Assembly (NCBI GenBank): GCA_013698215.1
Contig: JACCVJ010000239.1
Coordinates: 1 to 7,366 of the forward strand
Reading direction: 5' to 3'
Source of the DNA: Tatlockia sp.
GTDB taxonomy: Bacteria > Cyanobacteriota > Cyanobacteriia > Cyanobacteriales > Chroococcidiopsidaceae
DNA length: 7,366 nucleotides
The translations under genes were made by a program, and so were the position numbers. Below the pieces are notes generated by a model. The model saw only the letters and a list, made by a program, of their open reading frames with translations. It was not told where the DNA came from and searched no databases. Of this stretch, positions 1-6,103 are shown one piece after another. The first letter of the stretch is position 1; each line of letters begins with the position of its first letter.

Positions 1-82
1 AGGAGGTAAGTAGTTTAAAAATATCTCCCTAGCTGTTAACAATTCTTTATGATGGGGGATAAGCCGCTCGATTAATTGATTA

Positions 83-1267
83 ATGCTAACTCGTATTCAA
101 GAACTGGCAGAAAAACTGCGCGATCGCCTAATTGAAATTCGCCGCCACCTCCACCTCCACCCTGAATTAAGCGCCCAAGAACACAAAACTGCTGCTTTTG
201 TGGCGGGGGTTTTATCTTCAAGTGGGCTTCGCGTCACCGAAACAGTAGGTAAAACGGGAGTTGTCGCCGAAGTAATCGGCAATGGCACCGACAGGCGATT
301 ATTGGCAATTCGGACAGATATGGATGCTTTGCCCATTGAAGAACTTACAGGCTTAGAGTATGCCTCACGCGAACCGGGAATCATGCACGCCTGCGGACAC
401 GACGTACACACGACCGTAGGCTTAGGTACAGCGATGATTTTGGCGCAATTAGCCCAGGAATTACCTGGTAATGTGCGGTTGTTGTTTCAACCCGCCGAAG
501 AAATTGCTCAAGGCGCGAGTTGGATGATTGCCGATGGGGGAATGGATCAAGTGACGGCAATATTGTCTTTGCACGTTTTTCCGTCAATTACCGCCGGGTC
601 GATTGGTGTCCGCTATGGTGCGTTAACCGCCGCCGCCGATGACTTAGAAATAGAAATTATTGGGGAGTCGGGACATGGTGCTAGACCTCACGAAGCTATA
701 GATGCGATTTGGATTGCTTCACAAGTGATAACTACTCTCCAGCAAGCAATTAGCCGCACTCAGAACCCTTTGCGCCCAATGGTGTTGAGTATTGGACAAA
801 TTAACGGCGGTAGAGCGCCAAATGTAATTGCTGATCGCGTAAAATTGTTAGGCACGGTGCGAAGTTTGCACCCAGAAACTCGCGCTAACTTGCCTAATTG
901 GATTACTAAAATAGTTTCTAGCGTTTGCGATAGTTACGGCGCTCGTTATCACATTAATTATCGTCCCGGCGTGCCATCGGTGCAAAACGATTTAGCTTTA
1001 TCGCAGTTGGTGCAGAATGCCGCCGAAGAAGCTTTTGGGAGCGATCGCGTTTTGGTACTTACGGAACCCTCTTTAGGGGCTGAAGACTTCTCTATGTACC
1101 TCGAACACGCCCCAGGAATGATGTTTCGTTTAGGGGTGGGTTACAAAGATCGCGCTCTCAACTATCCTTTACACCATCCGTTGTTTGATGTGGATGAAAC
1201 GGCGATTGTTACGGGAGTTGTAACGATGGCTTATAGCGCTTACAAATATTGGCAGCAGGGCAAATAG
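83..1267 (+). CDS. M20 family (M20D-like) metal-dependent amidohydrolase
   Basis: Predicted cytoplasmic hydrolase that removes an acyl or amino-acid group from an amide, in the group of hippurate hydrolases, N-acetyl-diaminopimelate deacetylases and plant IAA-amino-acid hydrolases. The 394 residues match the usual family length of about 380-400. Visible motifs are RRHLHLHPELS (20-30), RTDMDALP (77-84), HACGHDVHT (102-110), QPAEE (136-140), HGARPH (198-203), GGRAPN (242-247), AED (333-335) and LHHP (363-366). By family comparison the dinuclear metal ligands are C104, H106, E140, H164 and H364, and E139 is the likely general base. The lid or dimerisation domain spans roughly 185-295. ATG 83 is the first start after an in-frame TGA at 77-79; no clear Shine-Dalgarno precedes it. 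Positions 1-82 hold no callable gene. No signal peptide is seen. The family call is firm, but the substrate cannot be read from sequence. Confidence 0.95.
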   Translation: MLTRIQELAEKLRDRLIEIRRHLHLHPELSAQEHKTAAFVAGVLSSSGLRVTETVGKTGVVAEVIGNGTDRRLLAIRTDMDALPIEELTGLEYASREPGIMHACGHDVHTTVGLGTAMILAQLAQELPGNVRLLFQPAEEIAQGASWMIADGGMDQVTAILSLHVFPSITAGSIGVRYGALTAAADDLEIEIIGESGHGARPHEAIDAIWIASQVITTLQQAISRTQNPLRPMVLSIGQINGGRAPNVIADRVKLLGTVRSLHPETRANLPNWITKIVSSVCDSYGARYHINYRPGVPSVQNDLALSQLVQNAAEEAFGSDRVLVLTEPSLGAEDFSMYLEHAPGMMFRLGVGYKDRALNYPLHHPLFDVDETAIVTGVVTMAYSAYKYWQQGK

Positions 1268-1418
1268 GTTACTTATTTGTAGCTAAAATAACCAATTGCC
1301 TAATTTAAAAGCAGTCGTTTGACAAATAAGGGCGATTTCTGTTCTCGTTAATCGCTTAAAAGTTAGGCGGGGGCAATTTAATGCTAAGTTATAAATTTTT
1401 TAATTACGACTCAAGACT

Positions 1419-1446
1419 TTGCCAAAGTATTGAGATTAGATAAAAT
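1419..1446 (+). promoter_or_regulatory. Candidate sigma70-type promoter for the 1544-2122 gene
   Basis: TTGCCA at 1419-1424 (5 of 6 against TTGACA) and TAAAAT at 1441-1446 (5 of 6 against TATAAT) are separated by 16 bases. Transcription would begin near 1453, giving a leader of about 90 bases ahead of ATG 1544. The gap between the flanking genes (1268-1543) is long enough to need its own promoter and no better pair was found in it. This is motif matching only. Confidence 0.45.
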
Positions 1447-1473
1447 TCCGCCTTTATTAAAGCCGCTTACGGT

Positions 1474-1527
1474 CAAATAAATAGCTGCTATGGTGGCAAT
1501 TATTTGTAGTAAGCTTGCTAACAAATA
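1474..1527 (+). promoter_or_regulatory. Two overlapping, mutually exclusive leader hairpins
   Basis: CAAATAA (1474-1480) pairs perfectly over 7 bases with TTATTTG (1500-1506). The loop of that hairpin itself contains the odd palindrome ATAGC-T-GCTAT (1481-1491). The same TATTTGTAG block (1501-1509) can instead pair with CTA-A-CAAATA (1518-1527), giving 9 base pairs with one bulged A and an 8-base loop. The two structures compete for 1501-1506. The second ends 16 bases before ATG 1544, close enough to affect ribosome access. The elements are seen directly; a regulatory role is inference, and the stems are AT-rich and may be weak. Confidence 0.35.
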
Positions 1528-1543
1528 GTAGTTGAAGATCGCC

Positions 1544-2122
1544 ATGCGAAACAATTCTAATACTCAAGAGCGATCGCCCAGCCTAACTAAGTCCAACCTT
1601 CCCAAAAAGTCACGATTTTTAGTTCACCCATGGTTGCTAATAGTGGGAGGGGGAGTATTATCAATAGCGATCGCCTCAGTGGCTATTATCAGCTTAACCA
1701 GTACTGGGCGGATCGCAAAAGACCCCAGCAAACAAACCACCCTAGCTACCCAAAAAGTTGATTCTGCCTTTGGAAACTGGTGGGCAACTATGGCTCTATT
1801 GGGTGCTGGGGTGGCTAGTACCGTAGTAATTTTTAAATGGCGACCTATGCCAATAGTTTCCAAAGGTGGGCTATCGCGTCGCCAGCAGCGCCGACTATTA
1901 CTCAAACAAGGTGCAGGCATGGCGGAAATTACTCCAGAAATAGCGCCAAAGCCATTAATAGAAAACCAATCTGTAAAGTCTAGTCCCCCAACCGTCACTG
2001 TACTACCACCAGAAAGAGATCAAACTACCGATTTAGATGGGCCATCTTTAGCCGAAATGATGGATATTCGCAAGCATTTATCGCTTACAGAAATTTTGCA
2101 AGACTTTAAACGCCCTGATTAA
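1544..2122 (+). CDS. Unrecognised small protein with two predicted membrane segments
   Basis: I do not recognise this 192-residue protein. It has a basic, polar N-terminus (KKSR at 21-24), a hydrophobic segment at about 29-52, a 25-residue loop, a second hydrophobic segment at about 79-97, then a basic patch SRRQQRR (111-117). A polar, proline-rich tail follows and ends in a compact segment at 167-192 (PSLAEMMDIRKHLSLTEIL and a few more residues). Charge distribution suggests both ends lie in the cytoplasm, with the 53-78 loop in the periplasm or thylakoid lumen. ATG 1544 is chosen because GAAG at 1534-1537 lies 6 bases upstream; an in-frame TTG at 1532 would add four residues. Two HIP1 octamers (1570-1577, 1667-1674) suggest a long-resident gene. 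It converges on the exoribonuclease and its TAA overlaps that gene's stop. No enzymatic motif is visible; a structural or membrane-anchored scaffold role is only a guess. Confidence 0.75.
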   Translation: MRNNSNTQERSPSLTKSNLPKKSRFLVHPWLLIVGGGVLSIAIASVAIISLTSTGRIAKDPSKQTTLATQKVDSAFGNWWATMALLGAGVASTVVIFKWRPMPIVSKGGLSRRQQRRLLLKQGAGMAEITPEIAPKPLIENQSVKSSPPTVTVLPPERDQTTDLDGPSLAEMMDIRKHLSLTEILQDFKRPD

Positions 2123-4158
2123 ACCTCGCATTGACTTACTTCTTGAAACTGAAGAATATCTTGGCGGGGGTCTACATAGGCAGCCTTAACTAACACTTGT
2201 TCGCCCAGTGCCACATCGCGTTTAAAGGGCATTGGCAACTGCAAACCCAAGTCTTCAATCAAGATTAGTGCCAAACCTGTATCTTCCCGTAGCCACATTA
2301 AAACTAAGGCTTGCCATACTTCCTGTGGATGGCGGCGGAGGTACTCTAAACTCCAATAACGATTAGTTTGACGTTCTACCAAAACTACCTCTTGAGTGAC
2401 GCTAAACACGCTTAACATCACTTCTTTAAGCTGTTCGTCAGAAAAAGGCAAATCCTCGCCTCGCAGGTGAGCTTTGAGTTGAAAATGAGTTAGCAAATCG
2501 CTGTAGCGACGAATCGGGGAGGTTGCTTGAGTATAAGCTTGCAAACCTAAGCTTGCGTGACGATTAGGGGTAATACTCATCTCGCTTTTAGGCATACAAC
2601 GGCGCATTCCGCAGGCACGGACAGGCCCGGCGGGTAATTGGAGCAATTCTTCTGCCGATGGTAGTTCCGGCTGGGGCTGACCGCGAAAAGGCAAGGCAAT
2701 ATTGTGAGCTTGACCGTAGCGTCCGGCAACTTCTCCCGCCAAAATCATCATCTCTGCTACTAAGTGCCTGGAAGTAGAATCTTCTAAAACATTAATTGTA
2801 ATTTCGTCGCCTTTAACTTTAATACTTGCTTCGGGTAAATGGATGCTAATTGCCCCTTGAGAGTGTCGCCAAGTCTTACGCAATTGAGCCTTTAAGGCGA
2901 TCGCGGCAATTTCTGGTTCCGCCTTTACTCCTAGGTGCAACATCTCATCTACATCTTCGTAAGTTAGGCGATAGGTAGGTTTAATTACACTGGCATGAAT
3001 GCTGTAGCTTTCTACCGCTCCTAGGTCGTCTAAAATTACGCCAAAACTCAAAGCGCAACAAGCCTTCCCCTGAATTAAACTCATTGAACCTGTAGCCAAT
3101 ACTGCCGGAAACATCGGCACCATCCCTGTAGGCAAGTACACCGTTGTCCCGCGCCTTCTTGCTTCTTTATCTAATTCATCTTCTGGGATCAGCCAGCGTG
3201 TAGGATCGGCGATATGTATCCATAGCTTTTGTTGTCCATTAGCCAACAATTCCCAACTTAAACCATCATCAATTTCCTTTGTACTTTCATCGTCAATCGT
3301 ATAAACTTTTAATCTTGTTAAGTCTAAACGGTTTACGTCTAAGTCCGGCGGCGGAGAATCTAAGCACTGCTGCACAATTTCTAATACCTTTGTGGGAAAC
3401 TGACTCGGAATTGATGAGCGCCGCAATACTAAGTTTTCGTGTTCGCTCCAAATGCCCAAATCAACTAATAACTGCATCGCCGTTTGCGGGGTAGCGGTGC
3501 GTTCTAGATGATTCATAATTTCTATAACTAGAGGTGGAGGATTGCGATTAGTTTCCGGCATTCCTCCTGTACGTCCTGCTTCAATACTGGCTAAAGCAAA
3601 ACGCTCTATCGCTTCTAATCTTTGGCGATCGTACTTCTCCCATTCTACGTTTGCACCAGCTAAAACTTGAGAAATTCGCTCAAAAAATTGCTCTTGCTCT
3701 TGTTGGCGGAGGGTGGCTACTTCTAACTGATGCTTGAGTTCTGCTACTTGGGTCGCGCTGCGCGGTTCGTAAAAGTCGCCTTTTTGTTTGAAATAAACCT
3801 TGTCTTCCGACAACAAATAATAAGCCGCATAGCACTGGGGTGGGGTTTGCTCGGAGAACAGCAAGTTTGCCATTGCTGGTGGGTTTACACTCTCCTCGCC
3901 GAGTTCTACTAACAACTCCCAGGCTATTTCTATGCTTGTTGGGTCTATATAAGGTTGGACTTCTTTTAAAAACTTAGGAATTTCCGTAGCTTTGTAAGTT
4001 TGTCCAGGAACGCTATAGGTAACTTGTCGAGGCGTTAGACTGTGAGAAGTACCGCGTTCATCGACTACAAACCAGCGCGTTTTGCCATCGGGACGGTCTA
4101 CCACCGCCAGTCTGCGATCGCTTTGGACTTTAAATTCAACTAGCGTTCCCTTATCCAC
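2119..4158 (-). CDS. RNB-family 3'-5' exoribonuclease (RNase II/R type)
   Basis: Processive hydrolytic exoribonuclease that degrades RNA from the 3' end; the cyanobacterial counterpart of bacterial RNase II/R and plastid RNR1. In order over 679 residues: an N-terminal region beginning DKGTLVEF, a variable glutamine/glutamate-rich helical stretch (about 139-165), and the RNB domain (about 275-570). The RNB domain carries YTIDDESTKEIDD (286-298) with likely metal ligands D289, E295, D297 and D298, HIADPTRW (315-322), HLVAEMMILAGEVAG (465-479) and TSPIRRYSDL (546-555). A C-terminal S1-like region spans about 612-676. Where E. coli RNase II has a second aspartate this protein has E295. The start is GTG; the next in-frame codon upstream that matters is a stop at 4177-4179, and no ATG lies between. 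No good Shine-Dalgarno is visible. It lies 78 bases downstream of rpsR and is probably cotranscribed with rpmG and rpsR. RNase II and RNase R cannot be told apart firmly here, so no symbol is given. Confidence 0.95.
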   Translation of the reverse strand: MDKGTLVEFKVQSDRRLAVVDRPDGKTRWFVVDERGTSHSLTPRQVTYSVPGQTYKATEIPKFLKEVQPYIDPTSIEIAWELLVELGEESVNPPAMANLLFSEQTPPQCYAAYYLLSEDKVYFKQKGDFYEPRSATQVAELKHQLEVATLRQQEQEQFFERISQVLAGANVEWEKYDRQRLEAIERFALASIEAGRTGGMPETNRNPPPLVIEIMNHLERTATPQTAMQLLVDLGIWSEHENLVLRRSSIPSQFPTKVLEIVQQCLDSPPPDLDVNRLDLTRLKVYTIDDESTKEIDDGLSWELLANGQQKLWIHIADPTRWLIPEDELDKEARRRGTTVYLPTGMVPMFPAVLATGSMSLIQGKACCALSFGVILDDLGAVESYSIHASVIKPTYRLTYEDVDEMLHLGVKAEPEIAAIALKAQLRKTWRHSQGAISIHLPEASIKVKGDEITINVLEDSTSRHLVAEMMILAGEVAGRYGQAHNIALPFRGQPQPELPSAEELLQLPAGPVRACGMRRCMPKSEMSITPNRHASLGLQAYTQATSPIRRYSDLLTHFQLKAHLRGEDLPFSDEQLKEVMLSVFSVTQEVVLVERQTNRYWSLEYLRRHPQEVWQALVLMWLREDTGLALILIEDLGLQLPMPFKRDVALGEQVLVKAAYVDPRQDILQFQEVSQCEV

Positions 4159-4213
4159 AACAAGCGTAAAAAATTGTTAACTTTTCCACAAATAGCCCAA
4201 TCCGTTAAAATGC

Positions 4214-4227
4214 GACTTGGCGAAGTC
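4214..4227 (-). promoter_or_regulatory. Small hairpin in the rpsR-RNase spacer
   Basis: GACTT (4214-4218) and AAGTC (4223-4227) form a perfect 5-bp stem with a 4-base loop. It starts 9 bases past the rpsR stop codon. On the minus-strand transcript it is followed after two bases by ATTTT, so it could act as a weak partial terminator or an RNA-processing site between rpsR and the exoribonuclease. The stem is short and the U-run is poor, so full termination is unlikely. Confidence 0.25.
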
Positions 4228-4236
4228 TTCTACAAT

Positions 4237-4452
4237 TTATCCTTCAGCATTGATAAACGGCATCAAAGCTACAATTCGCGCCCGTTTAATTGCTAAAGCT
4301 AAATCTCTTTGTTGCTTGGATGTCAATCCAGTAATCCGACGGGGTAAAATTTTTCCGCGCTCGGTGACAAACTTTCTCAGCAAATCGATGTCTTTATAAT
4401 CAATGGGATCTTGGGGCTTAACTGGAGATAGCCGACGACGATAGTAAGCCAT
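4237..4452 (-). CDS. rpsR: 30S ribosomal protein S18
   Basis: S18 binds the central domain of 16S rRNA together with S6 on the platform of the small subunit. The 71-residue length is typical of the bacterial and plastid protein. Recognisable parts are the basic N-terminus MAYYRRRLSP, the block IDYKDIDLLRKFVTERGKI (17-35), LPRRITGLTSKQQRDLALAIK (from 36) and the helix ending RARIVALMPF (57-66). ATG 4450-4452 lies 3 bases after the rpmG stop codon. An AAGGA sits within the last codons of rpmG (4466-4470), 13 bases upstream, so translation is probably coupled to rpmG. S6 (rpsF), its binding partner, is not in the window. The 3' neighbour is the exoribonuclease gene. Confidence 0.98.
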   Translation of the reverse strand: MAYYRRRLSPVKPQDPIDYKDIDLLRKFVTERGKILPRRITGLTSKQQRDLALAIKRARIVALMPFINAEG

Positions 4453-4455
4453 ATA

Positions 4456-4650
4456 TTACTTAATTTCCTTATGAACAATGTGACGGTTGCAGTAGCGGCA
4501 AAATTTCTTTAATTCTAATCTTGCGGTAGTATTGCGGCGGTTCTTCATGCTGGTATAACGAGATACACCCGGCGATCGCTTGTCTAGATTGGTACGACAT
4601 TCTGTACATTCCAGAGTCACGACAATCCGTACACCCTTACTTTTAGCCAT
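4456..4650 (-). CDS. rpmG: 50S ribosomal protein L33, zinc-binding form
   Basis: L33 is a small protein of the large ribosomal subunit near the E site. The 64 residues include MAKSKGVRIVVTLECTEC at the start, SRYTSMKNRRNT (30-41) and CRYCNRHIVHKE (51-62). The cysteine pairs C15/C18 and C51/C54 form the complete zinc ribbon, so this is the C+ form rather than the zinc-free paralogue used under zinc limitation. The gene is first in the minus-strand unit rpmG-rpsR-RNase. ATG 4648-4650 has no clear Shine-Dalgarno, common in cyanobacteria, and lies about 20 bases from the start site implied by the promoter at 4679-4707. One HIP1 octamer lies inside the gene (4572-4579). Confidence 0.97.
   Translation of the reverse strand: MAKSKGVRIVVTLECTECRTNLDKRSPGVSRYTSMKNRRNTTARLELKKFCRYCNRHIVHKEIK
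4466..4470 (-). promoter_or_regulatory. Ribosome binding site of rpsR inside rpmG
   Basis: AAGGA read on the minus strand lies in the last codons of rpmG (His-Lys-Glu-Ile-Lys-stop) and 13 bases before the rpsR ATG. The spacing is longer than ideal, which fits reinitiation by ribosomes finishing rpmG rather than strong independent loading. Confidence 0.4.
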
Positions 4651-4678
4651 AATATCAGTGCTTTTTACTCAAGGCGGA

Positions 4679-4707
4679 ATTTTACACAAATATCTATTTT
4701 GTCACAA
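4679..4707 (-). promoter_or_regulatory. Candidate sigma70-type promoter of the rpmG-rpsR-RNase unit
   Basis: On the minus strand TTGTGA (4702-4707; 4 of 6 against TTGACA) and TAAAAT (4679-4684; 5 of 6 against TATAAT) are separated by exactly 17 bases. Transcription would begin near 4672, leaving a leader of about 20 bases to the rpmG ATG. No equally good pair was found on the plus strand for moeA in this divergent spacer; the best -10-like element there is TATAGT at 4794-4799 with no well-spaced -35. Confidence 0.5.
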
Positions 4708-4785
4708 GAGCGGCGATGAGCGCAACTAAAAAATTGAGATTAACTGTTTCAACCAGGCAAATAATATATTAAGTTGGACAAGAGG

Positions 4786-4793
4786 GCGATCGC
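4786..4793. repeat. HIP1 octamer (GCGATCGC), intergenic copy
   Basis: The palindromic octamer HIP1 is strongly over-represented in many cyanobacterial genomes. This copy lies in the spacer upstream of moeA. Other copies I count start at 120, 1041, 1570, 1667, 2897, 4114, 4572, 5223, 5541 and 6765, all inside genes. The copies are spread over all but rpsR, which argues that no gene here is a recent arrival from outside cyanobacteria. Confidence 0.9.
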
Positions 4794-4855
4794 TATAGTT
4801 GTGGATGTTTTTTTAAGCTGATAGTTTAGTAGAAAAGTGGGAGTAAGAAATCGTC

Positions 4856-6100
4856 ATGCTACAAGTTAGCGATGCGGAGGCAATTATCTTTAATTTAGTC
4901 CAGCCTCTAGATCAAAAGTGGGATAGAGAGGTTGTAACTTTATTAACGGCAATTGATCGCATTTTAGCCATACCTGTCACTAGCGAACTAGATTTTCCCC
5001 ACTGGGATAATTCAGCAATGGATGGCTACGCGGTACGCTATGACGATGTTAAAGGCGCTAATAAAGAGCAACCAACAGCTTTAGAAATCGCCTTTGAAAT
5101 CCCCGCCGGGGTTAAACCTTTACGCCCCCTGAAATTTGGACAAGCTGCCCGAATTTTTACAGGAGCGGTCATGCCTGAAGGGGCTGATACTGTTGTGATG
5201 CAAGAACACACGCAAATTGAAGGCGATCGCGTATTAATTCTCGAAGCGCCCAAAAATCAGGAGTTTGTGCGCCATCGCGCCTCTTTTTACCAAGCTGGAG
5301 AGCAATTACTGCCCCCCGGAATTACAATTAATCCGGCAGAAATTGCCGTACTAGCGGCGGCGCAATGTCGAGAAGTAACGGTTTATCGCCGTCCGCGCGT
5401 GGCAATTTTGTCTACAGGCAACGAATTAGTAGCCCCTAATGAACTCCTCCATCCTGGTCAGATAGTCGATTCAAATCAGTATGCTTTAGCGGCTTTAGTG
5501 GCGCAAATTGGCTCGGAACCCGTACCTATGGGAATTGTGCGCGATCGCCCAGAATACGTCAAAAAAGCAATTTCCCAAGCAGTATCTATAGCGGATGTAG
5601 TTTTGTCTTCAGGAGGTGTCTCCGTCGGAGATTACGACTATATAGATAAAAATTTAGAGCAATTAGGGGCAACAATCCATATTCGTGCTGTCGGGATAAA
5701 ACCTGGTAAACCGCTAACTGTCGCTACTTTTCCCAAGCCCAAAACCAAACAAAGCGTTTTATACTTTGGTTTACCCGGAAATCCGGTTTCAGCTTTAGTA
5801 ACTTTTTGGCGATTTGTACAGCCTGCACTGCGGAAGCTTTCGGGTTTAACCCATAACTGGCAACCAAAGTTTGTATTAGCGCGCAGTTGTGACGATTTAA
5901 CCTCTGATGGCAAACGCGAAAGTTATCTGTGGGGACAATTGCATTTAGTAAATGGTAAATATGAATTTTTACTTGCTAAAGGCAATTCAAGTTCAGGTAA
6001 TTTAATTAACTTAGCTCAAACCAATGGTTTAGCTGTTTTGCCTGTGGGACAAACTCATGTTAGCGCCGGAGAACAAGTACAGGTTTTACAAATTAATTGA
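4856..6100 (+). CDS. moeA: Molybdopterin molybdotransferase MoeA
   Basis: MoeA inserts molybdate into adenylylated molybdopterin to give active molybdenum cofactor, needed in cyanobacteria by enzymes such as assimilatory nitrate reductase. The 414 residues are close to the E. coli length. The N-terminal domain (about 5-175) carries DFPHWDNSAMDGYAV (46-60) and TGAVMPEGADTVVMQEH (102-118). The central MoCF domain (about 180-325) carries LSTGNELV (185-192), GQIVDSNQ (201-208), SSGGVSVGDYDY (251-262), IKPGKPL (281-287) and GLPGNPVSAL (305-314). The C-terminal beta domain (about 335-412) ends PVGQTHVSAGEQVQVL. All expected active-site blocks are present. GGAG at 4840-4843 lies 12 bases before ATG 4856. 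It stands alone, divergent from rpmG and convergent with a kinase gene; no other cofactor synthesis gene is in view. The gephyrin E domain is homologous, but this protein is the stand-alone bacterial form. Confidence 0.97.
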   Translation: MLQVSDAEAIIFNLVQPLDQKWDREVVTLLTAIDRILAIPVTSELDFPHWDNSAMDGYAVRYDDVKGANKEQPTALEIAFEIPAGVKPLRPLKFGQAARIFTGAVMPEGADTVVMQEHTQIEGDRVLILEAPKNQEFVRHRASFYQAGEQLLPPGITINPAEIAVLAAAQCREVTVYRRPRVAILSTGNELVAPNELLHPGQIVDSNQYALAALVAQIGSEPVPMGIVRDRPEYVKKAISQAVSIADVVLSSGGVSVGDYDYIDKNLEQLGATIHIRAVGIKPGKPLTVATFPKPKTKQSVLYFGLPGNPVSALVTFWRFVQPALRKLSGLTHNWQPKFVLARSCDDLTSDGKRESYLWGQLHLVNGKYEFLLAKGNSSSGNLINLAQTNGLAVLPVGQTHVSAGEQVQVLQIN

Positions 6101-6103
6101 GCC

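Noticed and set aside
1..6. AGGAGG, a perfect Shine-Dalgarno sequence
   Set aside because: No start codon lies at a suitable distance; all three plus-strand frames close by position 32, so it is more likely the tail of a gene outside the window.
1267..1293. Terminator candidate after the amidohydrolase gene (GGTTA with TAACC)
   Set aside because: The stem is 5 bp plus a bulge, the loop is large and no T-run follows.
1319..1324. Perfect -35 hexamer TTGACA
   Set aside because: No acceptable -10 sequence lies 15-20 bases downstream.
1332..1355. Inverted repeat GCGATT/AATCGC
   Set aside because: Only 6 bp with a 12-base loop and no T-run; similar structures are expected by chance, and it is close to a half HIP1 motif.
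1381..1443. Possible 20-codon leader peptide (ATG 1381 to TAA 1441-1443)
   Set aside because: Its end overlaps the candidate -10 element, so it would lie upstream of the predicted transcript; it has no regulatory codon run and may be chance.
1532..1543. TTG start giving a 196-residue form of the membrane protein
   Set aside because: ATG 1544 is four codons downstream and has GAAG at a proper distance; no ribosome site suits the TTG.
1624..1998. 124-codon minus-strand open frame inside the membrane-protein gene, and similar antisense frames at 97-411, 381-587, 5038-5253 and 5638-5913
   Set aside because: Each lies opposite a better-supported gene, has no recognisable domain or ribosome site, and its composition follows the opposite strand.
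2070..2088. Hairpin GCAAGC/GCTTAC as terminator of the exoribonuclease transcript
   Set aside because: The 6-bp stem includes a wobble pair and no U-run follows on the minus strand.
4774..4799. moeA promoter from TTGGAC (4774-4779) and TATAGT (4794-4799)
   Set aside because: The spacer is only 14 bases, shorter than sigma70-type promoters accept.
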